A stretch of DNA of 64,000 nt from Paenibacillus sp. SC116 (lineage in GTDB: Bacteria > Bacillota > Bacilli > Paenibacillales > Paenibacillaceae): NCBI RefSeq assembly GCF_024733555.1, contig NZ_JANIOF010000001.1:1388856-1452855 (forward strand), written 5' to 3'. A program made the position numbers and the translations under genes. Below, in pieces: positions 53,745 to 62,358 of the stretch (the first letter of the stretch is position 1; each line of letters opens with the position of its first letter). The notes beneath the pieces are model-generated. The model did not search any database. It saw only the letters and a list, made by a program, of their open reading frames with translations, and was not told where the DNA came from.

Positions 53745-54494
53745 TTATTCAGATACTGCTTGATATAGTAGCATCTGACCACGGAGTGCATTTTCAATAG
53801 TTTGTTGCAGATGTTGGACAAGCGCTTCTGAGTGGTCATTCAAGAAGAAATGTCCACCCTCATAAAGGTGAGCTGCACACGTTCCTTCTGTATACTGCTT
53901 CCACCCATTCAACTCTTCAAGAGTAATGTTATCATCGCTTCCCCCAAGGACTGAAAAATCACATGTCAACAGATTTGACTTGGGTTGGAATTGATACGTC
54001 TCCACTGCTTTCAAATCCGCCCTAAGCATAGGGACAAATAGGCTCACTAGCTCCGTATCCTGGAACAGTTCTGGCGGTGTGCCCCCTAATTTAATGATTT
54101 CCTTCTCGAATTGCTCAGGCAAAAGCTTGTGCAGAGGATTGCTCCGTCCTGGCAGATGTGGCGCTTTTTTTGCCGCCATGCACATATGAAGCGGCATATG
54201 CCCTGTACGCTCCAAAATTCGGTGCGCCAATTCGAGGGCAACTAGACAGCCCATACTGTACCCAAAAAACGCAAACGGACCAGAGCCGACTTTTCCCGCG
54301 ACAGCATGATAGACATCTTCAACCACTTCGTCCATATCGTCACAAAGCGGTTCTCCCGTTCTAAATCCCCTACCTGCAAGTTCGACAGGTACAAGCTCGA
54401 TTTTTGCAGCATCAATATACTTTTTCCATCGGGCATATATAGCAGAGGATCCTCCTGCGTAAGGTAAACAAAATAATTTAACTGGCTGCACCAT
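53745..54494 (-). CDS. Type II thioesterase (GrsT/SrfA-D type)
   Basis: This 249-residue alpha/beta hydrolase shows FCLPYAGGSSAIYARWK at the start, the nucleophile motif GYSMG, an ELAGRG oxyanion region and the catalytic His in YEGGHFFL. Type II thioesterases repair nonribosomal peptide or polyketide synthetases by removing wrong acyl groups. ATG 54494 follows GAGGGA by 6 bases; an upstream ATG at 54515 has no site. It lies 111 bp after the EctB-like gene in the same direction, so both may serve one pathway. No synthetase is in the window. Confidence 0.92.
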   Translation of the reverse strand: MVQPVKLFCLPYAGGSSAIYARWKKYIDAAKIELVPVELAGRGFRTGEPLCDDMDEVVEDVYHAVAGKVGSGPFAFFGYSMGCLVALELAHRILERTGHMPLHMCMAAKKAPHLPGRSNPLHKLLPEQFEKEIIKLGGTPPELFQDTELVSLFVPMLRADLKAVETYQFQPKSNLLTCDFSVLGGSDDNITLEELNGWKQYTEGTCAAHLYEGGHFFLNDHSEALVQHLQQTIENALRGQMLLYQAVSE

Positions 54495-54605
54495 TCTACA
54501 TCCCTCTTCACTCATTTATGAGCGTGACCTGCATCTGTTTCATATCAAGAGAGTCATCGCTAAACCTTTATTTATCTCAGTAACCCTTCTAGCAACTAGA
54601 CTCAG

Positions 54606-55892
54606 TTATACGTACTGTTCTTGGAAGGAAAACGACAATTTGCAGCACTCTATTACAGCCTGCTTCAAAATCTCACATCCCGCAGCAAGCTCTTCCATAG
54701 GAATAGTCAGCGCTGGCATCAGTTTGATTACAGTATCACGGCGTCCTGCCCTTTCGATAATCAGACCATGCTCGTAACAACGTGTAACAATCGCTTTGGA
54801 TAGATTCTCATCTGGAATGCCTGATACATCAATACCCCACAACATTCCTAGACCCCTCACTGAAATAAAAGGACTAATTGGTAGGATTTCTTCCTTCAAA
54901 TATTGTTCTATGTAGCGAGACTTCTGTTCCGTCTCCTGCTCCAATCGAATCAATTCACGGAATTCCAACGCAGCCGTCGCACCGACAAATGCCAGCTGAT
55001 TACCACGGAATGTGCCATTATGCTGTGCTGGCTTCCATATGTCTAGTTCCGGCTTAATTAGTACCAAAGACATCGGCAATCCATAGCCGCTGATAGATTT
55101 CGATAAAACTACAATATCAGGGACAATACCTGCGCGCTCAAAGGAGAAAAATGAACCCGTTCTTCCACAACCTACTTGGATCTCATCGCAGATAAGCAAA
55201 ATGTCATGGCGGTCGCAAAGCTCCCTAAGCTGGCGGAGCCATTCGCTTGGCGCTACATTTAATCCACCTTCTGCTTGCATCGTTTCGAGAATAATTGCAG
55301 CTGGTTTGGATATACCAGAATGGTCATCTGTCAAGATGGTCTCCATGTAGGCTATAGTATCCAATCCATCAATAAAGCCAGTTGGGTACGGCATAAAAGT
55401 TACGTCATGCAGCGCTACCCCTCCAGCCTCCCGGTGGTAAAGGTTACTCGTCGCTGACAACCCCCCTAGCGACATGCCATGAAACCCTCCAATAAAGGAG
55501 AAAATACCAGAACGATGCTTTACCAATCTAGCTAATTTAAGTGCAGCCTCCACTGCATTCGTCCCTGTAGGACCACAAAATTGGATCTTATAATCCAAAT
55601 TTCGTGGTTTGAGTATTTTGTCTGAAAACGTCTGTAGAAAAATTTCCTTTGCTGACGTGTACATATCCAACCCATGACTTACACCATCGGACTGGAGGTA
55701 GCCAATTAGCTGCTCCTTAATAAATTCGTTGTTATGACCATAATTCAGGGCTCCAGCCCCAGCAAAAAAATCGATAAACTCCCTACCTGACTTCGAATAC
55801 AATACAGATCCTTTTGCACGCACGAAAACATCCGGAAACGACCTGCAATAGGATCTTACATTGGATTCCAGCATTTCAAACGTATTCATCAT
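54606..55892 (-). CDS. Diaminobutyrate--2-oxoglutarate aminotransferase-like protein (EctB type)
   Basis: This 428-residue class III, pyridoxal-phosphate dependent aminotransferase shows FFAGAGALNYGHNN, SFIGGFHGMSLG and LLICDEIQVGCGRTG. The PLP Lys is in VVLSKSISGYGLP. It should make L-2,4-diaminobutyrate from aspartate semialdehyde. That product feeds ectoine, siderophores or peptide antibiotics rich in diaminobutyrate. No ectA/ectC follows; a type II thioesterase does, which favours a peptide antibiotic or siderophore role. GAGGAGA precedes the ATG. Promoter at 55980-56008. Confidence 0.9.
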   Translation of the reverse strand: MMNTFEMLESNVRSYCRSFPDVFVRAKGSVLYSKSGREFIDFFAGAGALNYGHNNEFIKEQLIGYLQSDGVSHGLDMYTSAKEIFLQTFSDKILKPRNLDYKIQFCGPTGTNAVEAALKLARLVKHRSGIFSFIGGFHGMSLGGLSATSNLYHREAGGVALHDVTFMPYPTGFIDGLDTIAYMETILTDDHSGISKPAAIILETMQAEGGLNVAPSEWLRQLRELCDRHDILLICDEIQVGCGRTGSFFSFERAGIVPDIVVLSKSISGYGLPMSLVLIKPELDIWKPAQHNGTFRGNQLAFVGATAALEFRELIRLEQETEQKSRYIEQYLKEEILPISPFISVRGLGMLWGIDVSGIPDENLSKAIVTRCYEHGLIIERAGRRDTVIKLMPALTIPMEELAAGCEILKQAVIECCKLSFSFQEQYV

Positions 55893-55979
55893 AGTAATCT
55901 CCTCTCATTTTGAGGATGCAAAACTTCCCTGAGTGAGCGAAATCATTAGGTGCAAATTGGAAGCATTCCCAATATGAAC

Positions 55980-56008
55980 AATATACTCCCGTTAATAAAG
56001 TAAGTCCA
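55980..56008 (-). promoter_or_regulatory. Promoter of the EctB-like gene
   Basis: On the minus strand TGGACT (56003-56008) and TATATT (55980-55985) are separated by 17 bases, about 80 bp before the start codon. Confidence 0.55.
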
Positions 56009-56145
56009 GAAATATTTAGGAGATTGGGTTTATTTTATAGGTTTGCAATAGCAAGGGATATGAGTAAGCGCGATTCAGTTTTTATTATGAAGATTATGTC
56101 GACCATATGAATTTGTCATCTATGACTCTATTTATTTACGTAAAC

Positions 56146-56655
56146 TTATACTTTTTCATACAGGCTAATCTTCCAGCCATTTTCCCATTCTAATCGCTTT
56201 ACATATTTGTATCCGCTCTCTACGTAATACTGGTTTAATCTATGATTCTCAGCCATACAATCCAGCCTGATTTTCTTTCCCTTATCTCTGATATATTGCT
56301 CAGCCCAGCCTAATAATTGACGGCCAATCCCTAAGCCTACATAATCTCTGCCTACCGCAAATTTATGTATATACCCAGATCTCTCATCATCAAGTTCTTC
56401 CCACACCCTTGGATCTGACCAACAAATAAATAGCGTCCCAACAATTTCTGCATTCATTCTTGCCAAGAAAAACTCACATCCGTTGTGGAAAAATTCATGC
56501 ACATGTTCGAGATGAATTTCATCAGGATGCCATTGGTTTATTCCCTTCGATTGGATCCAGCTCGCCGCTCCCTTTAATAACTTCAAGATTTCATGACTTT
56601 CCTCAATCGATGCTGGCGATACGTCAATAGAAACACTTTCTCTTACTGGTTTCAC
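56146..56655 (-). CDS. GNAT family N-acetyltransferase (second Nudix-GNAT pair)
   Basis: This 169-residue enzyme has KFAVGRDYVGLGIGRQLLGWAE as motif A and LNQYYVESGYKYVKR as motif B. The start is GTG at 56655, 6-7 bases after GAGGTG; longer reading into 56790 lacks a site and overlaps the Nudix gene. It follows a Nudix gene in the same direction, an arrangement repeated at 57550-58512. The acceptor is unknown. Confidence 0.85.
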   Translation of the reverse strand: MKPVRESVSIDVSPASIEESHEILKLLKGAASWIQSKGINQWHPDEIHLEHVHEFFHNGCEFFLARMNAEIVGTLFICWSDPRVWEELDDERSGYIHKFAVGRDYVGLGIGRQLLGWAEQYIRDKGKKIRLDCMAENHRLNQYYVESGYKYVKRLEWENGWKISLYEKV

Positions 56656-56758
56656 TAGTCTCACCTCATATTTTATTGAACCATTGCGATGGACAATATA
56701 TTGTTTTTCCTTCCGATAGATTAAGCATAGTGAGAATATATCATAGGACTTTCTATCG

Positions 56759-57232
56759 TTATTCAAATATCGTCTTACCTTCTGTAGCATTCTTTAAAAA
56801 TATTTCTTTCGGATAAGGGATTGCGATGTTTGGTATTTCGCTTTCATTAAAGAAGGATAACTGCTCTGCCTCGGCATCCTTAGCTTCTAGCTTGCCGCTT
56901 ATTATGGAACATTGAAATACGATAACTAGATATTCCACTTGATGACCATTGCTATATTGGTATTGATACTTTTCTCCGCCAAATACGCCTATAATTTGAG
57001 TTGGTTGTATAGTCAGACCCGTCTCTTCATAAACTTCCCGCGTAATTGCTTGAGCTGGTGTCTCACCGATTTCAATGGCGCCTGCTGGGAGACCCCAAGT
57101 TTGTTCATTACCTTTTCGGATAAATAGAATGTGATCCTCTTCATTCCTAACAACAGCCGCTACGGAAGGCATAAACAGGAGTTCAGCTCCTACTTTGTCT
57201 CTCAAATTTTGATAATAGGATGACATAGACAT
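56759..57232 (-). CDS. Nudix hydrolase (second Nudix-GNAT pair)
   Basis: This 157-residue hydrolase has the full Nudix box GAIEIGETPAQAITREVYEETGLTI in the pattern GX5EX7REUXEEXGU. It hydrolyses a nucleoside diphosphate linked to another group; the substrate is not predictable. AGAGGT precedes the ATG. The stop of a methyltransferase relic lies 5 bp before its start. Confidence 0.9.
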   Translation of the reverse strand: MSMSSYYQNLRDKVGAELLFMPSVAAVVRNEEDHILFIRKGNEQTWGLPAGAIEIGETPAQAITREVYEETGLTIQPTQIIGVFGGEKYQYQYSNGHQVEYLVIVFQCSIISGKLEAKDAEAEQLSFFNESEIPNIAIPYPKEIFLKNATEGKTIFE

Positions 57233-57549
57233 TTCGATTAAACCTCTTTTCTAGTCTCATGGGTAGCTACCGTTTTCTTGCTTGAAAAAATAAAAATAAC
57301 GAAATTCTCAGCCTTCTGCAGCGTACTGAAGTAATCCTCAATCGTACGATGATATTTAATTGCGCTGTATTAGGCTATTTAACAAAGTAGATTCGTGCCA
57401 GAAGCTTGAAATTCCGATGATGTTTCCTGATTAGTAAGGTAGTCATGTCGATACCTCATTGTATAATATGAAGATTGTGAGTGTGTATTGAGAATGCTAG
57501 AGTGATTGTGTGAAGATTCTAAGAAGTTGGACAGTCCGTCATCATTAAA
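57233..57549. other. Intergenic region between the two Nudix-GNAT pairs
   Basis: Apart from the methyltransferase relic at 57238-57369 I see nothing functional. A TATAAT near 57460 on the plus strand has no gene downstream. Confidence 0.5.
57238..57369 (-). pseudogene. Relic of a class I SAM-dependent methyltransferase
   Basis: An open frame of 43 codons with no start site reads YHRTIEDYFSTLQKAENFVI and ends THETRKEV. The YHRT-x-DYF-x-x-L-x-KAGF pattern is typical of the C-terminal region of class I methyltransferases. An in-frame TAA at 57370-57372 precedes it, and nothing upstream continues the fold. It ends 5 bp before the Nudix start, as if it were once the preceding gene of the same operon. 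Confidence 0.55.
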
Positions 57550-58029
57550 CTAACTAATGAATGTTTGTATCCTTTTGCCGTCGCCTAATCTATTGCTAAA
57601 CTGGCCATTCGTATATTCATCTATAACTTTGTTCCAAAATAGTTGGGCTGGTCTATTACTTTCCATTTGAAACACTTCCCAACTCCCTTTATGCGAATTA
57701 AATACTTGTTTAGCTACCGCTCTTCCAATCCCTGCTTTACGATATTTCTTCATAACAAAAAACTCCGCAATCGTAAAGAAGTTCCTCTCCTCTGATTCGA
57801 CGAATCTTACTAGGATAAAACCAGCATATTTGCCCTCTTGCTTAATAATGTATGGAAAGCGATGACTCTCGTCCTCCCAGTAGCTGTCCAAATAAGGGTA
57901 GGCGCCAAATAATCCATCCTCTTCAACATCACATTTTATAAACTCAGAGAAATCATAAATATAGAGCTGCATTAAATTTTTAAAGACATCCTTGTGTTCA
58001 ATAGAAGCTCGAATACATTCAACATGCAT
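57550..58029 (-). CDS. GNAT family N-acetyltransferase (first Nudix-GNAT pair)
   Basis: This 159-residue protein has FFVMKKYRKAGIGRAVAKQVF as acetyl-CoA motif A and AQLFWNKVIDEYT as motif B. AAGGTGG precedes the ATG. It begins 18 bp after the stop of the upstream Nudix gene, so it is in the same transcript. The acceptor is unknown. Confidence 0.9.
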   Translation of the reverse strand: MHVECIRASIEHKDVFKNLMQLYIYDFSEFIKCDVEEDGLFGAYPYLDSYWEDESHRFPYIIKQEGKYAGFILVRFVESEERNFFTIAEFFVMKKYRKAGIGRAVAKQVFNSHKGSWEVFQMESNRPAQLFWNKVIDEYTNGQFSNRLGDGKRIQTFIS

Positions 58030-58047
58030 AAGTAGTTACCACCTTTG

Positions 58048-58512
58048 CTAGCTTCTTAATACTCCTACTTTTCCTTGCTTTAAGTCCATAAACACAGGCT
58101 TTTGTACTTTATTAATGATCCTGATATCGATATCTTCGATTTGCTTACATACAAACTGCAAAGACTCATTGTGTGGGTCTGTGAAAATAAGACTCTCCCC
58201 ATCTTCAGCAATCATTCCTTGTAAATCAGCTTCTACCTGAAATAGAAACATAACGAACACGACTTCTGTTCCATCTGGATATGTATATTCCATTCGCTCG
58301 CCGGTGTATATAGAGTCTAAACTAGAATGCAGCACTTCAAGTCCCGTTTCTTCTCTCACTTCTCGAATCATCGTTTCTTCAATGGTTTCGCCAGGCTCCA
58401 TCCCGCCACCCGGCAATCCCCAGTCACCGTAATCGGAACGCTTCTGCAGCAGTATTCTTCCTTGGTTATCTCGAATAATGGCTCCGCCTGTTACAATTAT
58501 GCGTCTAGTCAT
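58048..58512 (-). CDS. Nudix hydrolase (first Nudix-GNAT pair)
   Basis: This 154-residue hydrolase has the Nudix box GGGMEPGETIEETMIREVREETGLEV. The N-terminal RRIIVTGGAIIRDNQGRILLQKR is typical of the family. AAGGAC precedes the ATG. It begins 30 bp after the stop of the GIY-YIG gene, so these three genes could form one transcript. The substrate is unknown. Confidence 0.92.
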   Translation of the reverse strand: MTRRIIVTGGAIIRDNQGRILLQKRSDYGDWGLPGGGMEPGETIEETMIREVREETGLEVLHSSLDSIYTGERMEYTYPDGTEVVFVMFLFQVEADLQGMIAEDGESLIFTDPHNESLQFVCKQIEDIDIRIINKVQKPVFMDLKQGKVGVLRS

Positions 58513-58542
58513 GATTGTCCGTCCTTTTATATATTGTTTTTA

Positions 58543-59457
58543 TTAAAGGGGATTTTCGTTAGAACCTCTATTCTCATATTCATCTAAACTCAATCCGCTC
58601 TTTAATTTCCATTCCTTCCTTCCATTCAGTGAGCAATTTCTCACAATAGCTGCTGCAGCTGATGGAGATGTAAACTCCACATCTTTAGTTAGTTGAAAGA
58701 AACTATCACTGCTAGATACTATGAAAAAATCTTCTTGTTCAAGTTGTTTTCTTAATCTCGCATAGTTATGACTAGAAAAACTATTAACAAGATCCTTTCG
58801 TATGTAAGAGCCTTTCAGAAGTCTATATGCCCCATCTACCATCACTAGCATTGCTTCTCTTGCCTCTTCACCTTTAATTCCAGGAACATTCAAATAAAAA
58901 ACGGTTTCCTGATTGCGTTCCTGCTCAATGTCTTCTTTTATTTCAGTAGCTTTCTTTTTAGTAAAATCAATTATGCCTAGATTACTTAAAATAAAAATAA
59001 TGTTTTCATTAAATTCCTTCATATCATCGCAATCTGAGAGTGGCAATCTTGAACCTGGGGGAGTATTTGCATTGACAGTTTCAATGGTAGTCTGATTTTC
59101 CTTGGCAATCTCATACAATTCCCTTTCGAGATATCTTACATGAGACTTTGTTAAATTAGCATCCTTGCTTATAAAAATTACAAAGTCACTCCACCAATCT
59201 TTATTTTTAAAGTGGTCGGAAATTCTTTTATTTACTTGATCTGCTTCACCTATATATATTTTCTTTTGAAAAGAATCTTCTATTTCCGAAATCAATACAT
59301 AGATACCTGGTGCCGATAGTTCTTCAAAACTCTGCAGTGTCTGAACATGTTTTCTTTGCCCGATATAAGCTTTCCCCGTCCAATTGCTTAATTCTGCTGT
59401 TTTAAGATTTTTATAATTTTCACCCATTATGTAGAGTTTTATTGATTTTCCTCTCAC
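58543..59457 (-). CDS. GIY-YIG nuclease domain protein with C-terminal DUF4357
   Basis: This 304-residue protein has a GIY-YIG domain (about 50-150): GIYVLISEIEDSFQKKIYIGEAD, then Arg in VNKRISDHF and Glu in YLERELYEIA. A linker follows, then a C-terminal DUF4357-like domain (TSPSAAAAIVRNCSLNGRKEWK). These proteins are common near defence and mobile loci, but no DNA target is known. The start is GTG at 59457, 6 bases after GGAGGG. The following Nudix gene is close. Confidence 0.88.
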   Translation of the reverse strand: MRGKSIKLYIMGENYKNLKTAELSNWTGKAYIGQRKHVQTLQSFEELSAPGIYVLISEIEDSFQKKIYIGEADQVNKRISDHFKNKDWWSDFVIFISKDANLTKSHVRYLERELYEIAKENQTTIETVNANTPPGSRLPLSDCDDMKEFNENIIFILSNLGIIDFTKKKATEIKEDIEQERNQETVFYLNVPGIKGEEAREAMLVMVDGAYRLLKGSYIRKDLVNSFSSHNYARLRKQLEQEDFFIVSSSDSFFQLTKDVEFTSPSAAAAIVRNCSLNGRKEWKLKSGLSLDEYENRGSNENPL

Positions 59458-59600
59458 GAAATTCCCTCCGTTTTATATCTTGTACCAACTTTATAGCTAT
59501 CATTCACTTTCTTTTATTTTCATTTTAATAACTTGTATCATTCTCAAGCCATCGTTTGGGTACATGCTACGAATAGTGATGTACTAGACCACATCCATAC

Positions 59601-59928
59601 TTAGAAATTCTCTTCAATTATCATACCATCAATAATATGGAATAAACCAACTACACCCCCATCAATATCCACACATCTTAAAAAATGAAAATTATTACCC
59701 GGGAAAAGATCATATAAAAAGTCATGATTTAAGCAGCCAGTTATGGAAATGTACAGTAAATGTATTCACATCCATGGCAGCTCTAATAAGGCTCATATAT
59801 ATATGAACACTCAAATGAACCTCTCCCGAATAATCTTATTTAATTTTACTTCTACATCTATCATTTTTTCGTTCTTTCCATAAAGCATTCCTTCAATTAA
59901 TCACTCAGCAAAATATAGGGTTGATGAT
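59601..59928 (-). pseudogene. Frameshifted relic of an unidentified protein gene
   Basis: Protein-like sequence continues across three frames on the minus strand. Pieces read MLYGKNEKMIDVEVKL followed by NKIIRER, then VHIYMSLIRAAMDVNTFTVH followed by FHNWLLK. The last piece reads HDFLYDLFPGNNFHFLRCVD, then IDGGVVGLFHIIDGMIIEEN, before a TAA at 59601-59603. At least two frame changes are needed. A GAAGGA site sits before the ATG near 59888. No family is recognised. Confidence 0.55.
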
Positions 59929-60020
59929 TTCAAAGTTTCTTCAAGATACTAAAAAATTTACTGTATCCCTGCTTTACCGTAAGAGTTCTCAATCGCTCGC
60001 TTGTAATTATTCCAGTCAAA

Positions 60021-60062
60021 ATAAAACGGCCTCGTACCATAAAAATCAGGACGAAGGCCGCT
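60021..60062 (-). terminator. Terminator after mqo
   Basis: CGGCCTCGTACC (60027-60038) pairs, with mismatches, with GGACGAAGGCCG (60049-60060). TTTTATTTT follows on the minus strand. Confidence 0.85.
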
Positions 60063-60092
60063 TAACATAATGTATTTAAATAAACTCCCGTA

Positions 60093-61595
60093 TTACACAA
60101 CGGGTTGCGGTTCACTATTTAGACCTAGTGTCCGCGCTGTTGAAGTATGAATTTCCTTAATAAGTTCAGGGTTTTGCACAAGTGACACGCCATAAGAAGG
60201 AATCATTTCTTTTATTTTAGGCTCCCACTCTTTTATGTGCTGCGGGAAGCACTTTTGCATGACTTCCAACATGACTTGAACAGCCGTAGATGCACCCGGA
60301 GAAGCGCCAAGCAGCGCAGCGATCGAACCGTCTGCAGCACTGATCACTTCTGTACCAAACTGAAGCGTACCTTTGCCGCCATCAGTAGTATCTTTAATTA
60401 CCTGAACACGCTGGCCTGCTATTACTAAATCCCAATCTTCACTTTTCGCGTCAGGGACAAATCCTCGTAAATCAGCCATACGCTGTTCCTTCGATAACAT
60501 GACTTGCTGGATCAGGTACTTCGTCAATGGAACATTTTTAGCTCCTGCCGCTAGCATCGTTACGAGATTGTGTGGTTTTACGGAAGTTACGAGATCAAAG
60601 ATAGATCCTGTTTTCAAGAACTTAGGCGAAAAGCCAGCAAACGGTCCAAAGAGCAATGCTTTCTTATTGTCGATGTATCTCGTGTCCAGATGCGGTACAG
60701 ACATCGGAGGCGCACCAACTGGCGCTTTGCCATATACTTTTGCATGGTGCTGCTCAATAATCTCCGGGTTGTTACACGCCATAAATAGTCCACTTACCGG
60801 GAAGCCGCCGATACCTTTACCTTCGGGAACACCAGATTTTTGCAGCAAGTGCAAGCTTCCGCCCCCGCCTCCGATAAAGACGAACTTAGCCGTATGACGT
60901 TCCACCGTACCGCTATCGACATTTCGTACTTTCAAGTCCCACAAGCCGTCGCTCGTGCGTTTTATATCATCAACACTTTGCTTATATTCAATATTAACGT
61001 TCTTTGTTTTTAAATAATCAAGTAAGAGTCGCGTTAAAGCACCAAAGTTAACATCCGTTCCCGAATCAATCTTTGTTGCTGCTATCGGTTCATTAGATGT
61101 ACGACCTTTCATAATAAGCGGAATCCATTTTTCCAGTGTTGCCGATTCATCGGAATATTCCATTCCCTGGAACAGGGGATTGTTTGACAGCGCTTCAAAT
61201 CGATTTTTTAAAAACGCCACATTTTTTTCCCCCATTACTAAACTCATATGAGGCAATGGCATAATAAACTCTTGCGGGTTACGGATTAGATTGCTACTTA
61301 CAAGATAAGACCAGAACTGCATAGAAACCTGGAACTGCTCATTAATTTTTACAGCTTTGCTAATGTCTACGGTTCCATCCGCTTTCTCGGAAGTGTAGTT
61401 AAGCTCGCATAGTGCTGCATGCCCTGTTCCTGCATTGTTCCATTCGTTAGAGCTTTCCTCACCTGCGTTTGCAAGTTTCTCAAAAACTGTAATGTTCCAG
61501 TCCGGTGCTAATTCTTTAAGCAATGTCCCCAATGTTGCACTCATGATTCCAGCACCAATTAAAATAACGTCTGTTTTCGTTTGTCTGTTACTCAT
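60093..61595 (-). CDS. mqo: Malate:quinone oxidoreductase
   Basis: This 500-residue FAD-dependent membrane-associated enzyme oxidises malate to oxaloacetate and passes electrons to quinone. It has the N-terminal dinucleotide fold ([20 protein letters not shown]), [37 protein letters not shown] and [12 protein letters not shown], all diagnostic for Mqo. Length is normal. AAGGACGG precedes the ATG. It complements the malate uptake genes at 41.8-47.3 kb. Confidence 0.96.
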   Translation of the reverse strand: MSNRQTKTDVILIGAGIMSATLGTLLKELAPDWNITVFEKLANAGEESSNEWNNAGTGHAALCELNYTSEKADGTVDISKAVKINEQFQVSMQFWSYLVSSNLIRNPQEFIMPLPHMSLVMGEKNVAFLKNRFEALSNNPLFQGMEYSDESATLEKWIPLIMKGRTSNEPIAATKIDSGTDVNFGALTRLLLDYLKTKNVNIEYKQSVDDIKRTSDGLWDLKVRNVDSGTVERHTAKFVFIGGGGGSLHLLQKSGVPEGKGIGGFPVSGLFMACNNPEIIEQHHAKVYGKAPVGAPPMSVPHLDTRYIDNKKALLFGPFAGFSPKFLKTGSIFDLVTSVKPHNLVTMLAAGAKNVPLTKYLIQQVMLSKEQRMADLRGFVPDAKSEDWDLVIAGQRVQVIKDTTDGGKGTLQFGTEVISAADGSIAALLGASPGASTAVQVMLEVMQKCFPQHIKEWEPKIKEMIPSYGVSLVQNPELIKEIHTSTARTLGLNSEPQPVV

Positions 61596-61782
61596 TGTTT
61601 ACCGTCCTTACACGCTAATATTTGTAGTTAAGTTGTAGGTTCTCTAGCTGCATGGGCTCTCACTATTATTTATAGAGTAAAATAATTACGATTATAGGCT
61701 ATGAAAAATCCGGTAAATTGCAGTGATGACATACTGTTACAGTTAGGTAATGAGAAATTGTCAACAAACTCTAGGCATACAC

Positions 61783-61831
61783 AAAAACCAAGGCCTGAAC
61801 CCAATTTTGCACATGGGTAGTGGCTTTGGTT
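61783..61831 (-). terminator. Terminator-like hairpin upstream of mqo
   Basis: AACCAAGGCC (61786-61795) pairs, with one mismatch, with GGCTTTGGTT (61822-61831); ACCCA/TGGGT pairs inside. Five T residues follow on the minus strand. It lies about 190 bp before mqo in the same direction, so it could be an attenuator or the end of an RNA. Confidence 0.6.
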
Positions 61832-62129
61832 GGCTGTTTCAAGTGAAAAGCCGCCCTTCAAGTTCCTTAGTTGCGCTGTAATTCTTATTTTGGACATGAA
61901 AAATGATTCTCGAAAAATATGGTACCACCAGTCTTGATTCGCGAGCATCCCCAATATGCTACTCATCAACGACTTAAAAAAAGCAATCTTAACATCAAAA
62001 ATCAACCTGAGCTCATCTGCTCAGGGGGATATGGAATGTCTAGACCCCCTTTTTAAACTATTGATACAAAGAAAGATGGACCCTCCTCAATTTGTTGAGA
62101 AATCAGAGAATTTGTCATTCATTGAGGAT
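61832..62129. repeat. Set of hairpins, two of them mutually exclusive
   Basis: GGCTGTTTC/GAAAAGCC (61832-61852, imperfect), CCTGAGC-N6-GCTCAGG (62006-62025), AGGGGG-N16-CCCCCT (62023-62050, with TTTT following on plus) and TCCTCAAT/ATTGAGGA (about 62084-62129). The second and third share bases 62023-62025 and cannot form together. Confidence 0.5.
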
Positions 62130-62328
62130 TACTATTATCATATCATATATATATCCAATTGTTAGTATTGATTTTCACATTATCGTAAAGATTTCTATGA
62201 TTTTCGTCATTTTTGATACGCTTTTGCATTCATAACAAGTCGATAGGTGTAATCGTCACCTAATTTATACCTTCATAAGCAACTTACATACTTATTCATC
62301 CATATGTATTCAGTCCATTATTAAGTAC

Positions 62329-62351
62329 AAAAAAAACGCCTTGTAAGGCGT
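62329..62351 (-). terminator. Terminator after the DinB-like gene
   Basis: ACGCCTT (62336-62342) pairs with AAGGCGT (62345-62351) around a 2-base loop, followed by eight T residues on the minus strand. Confidence 0.9.
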
Positions 62352-62358
62352 CAAAGGG

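Larger units (their letters stand above)
59458..60092. other. Intergenic region with a frameshifted gene relic
   Basis: This 635-bp stretch contains the relic at 59601-59928 and the mqo terminator at 60021-60062. The rest is AT-rich without a supported feature. Confidence 0.55.
61596..62358. other. Long hairpin-rich intergenic region upstream of mqo
   Basis: This 763-bp stretch has no intact gene; see 61783-62129 for the structures. Broken frames on both strands look protein-like in places (for example SATKELEGRLFT on minus and LNPILHMGSGFGWLFQV on plus). That could mean the remains of an insertion element end, which I cannot confirm. Confidence 0.4.

Noticed and set aside
47417-59457. Genomic island with insertion sequences
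   Set aside because: The region is rich in accessory genes and relics, but no transposase, integrase, tRNA or attachment-site repeat was found.
61895-61935. TGGTGGTACC on the minus strand, close to the T-box core sequence
   Set aside because: No stem I, specifier or matching terminator/antiterminator pair around it, and a 9-base match is expected by chance about once in two windows of this size; mqo is also not a typical T-box target.
61670-62005. 111-codon minus-strand open frame upstream of mqo
   Set aside because: Spans the terminator-like hairpin, has no ribosome-binding site and no recognisable fold; the other frames look equally protein-like.
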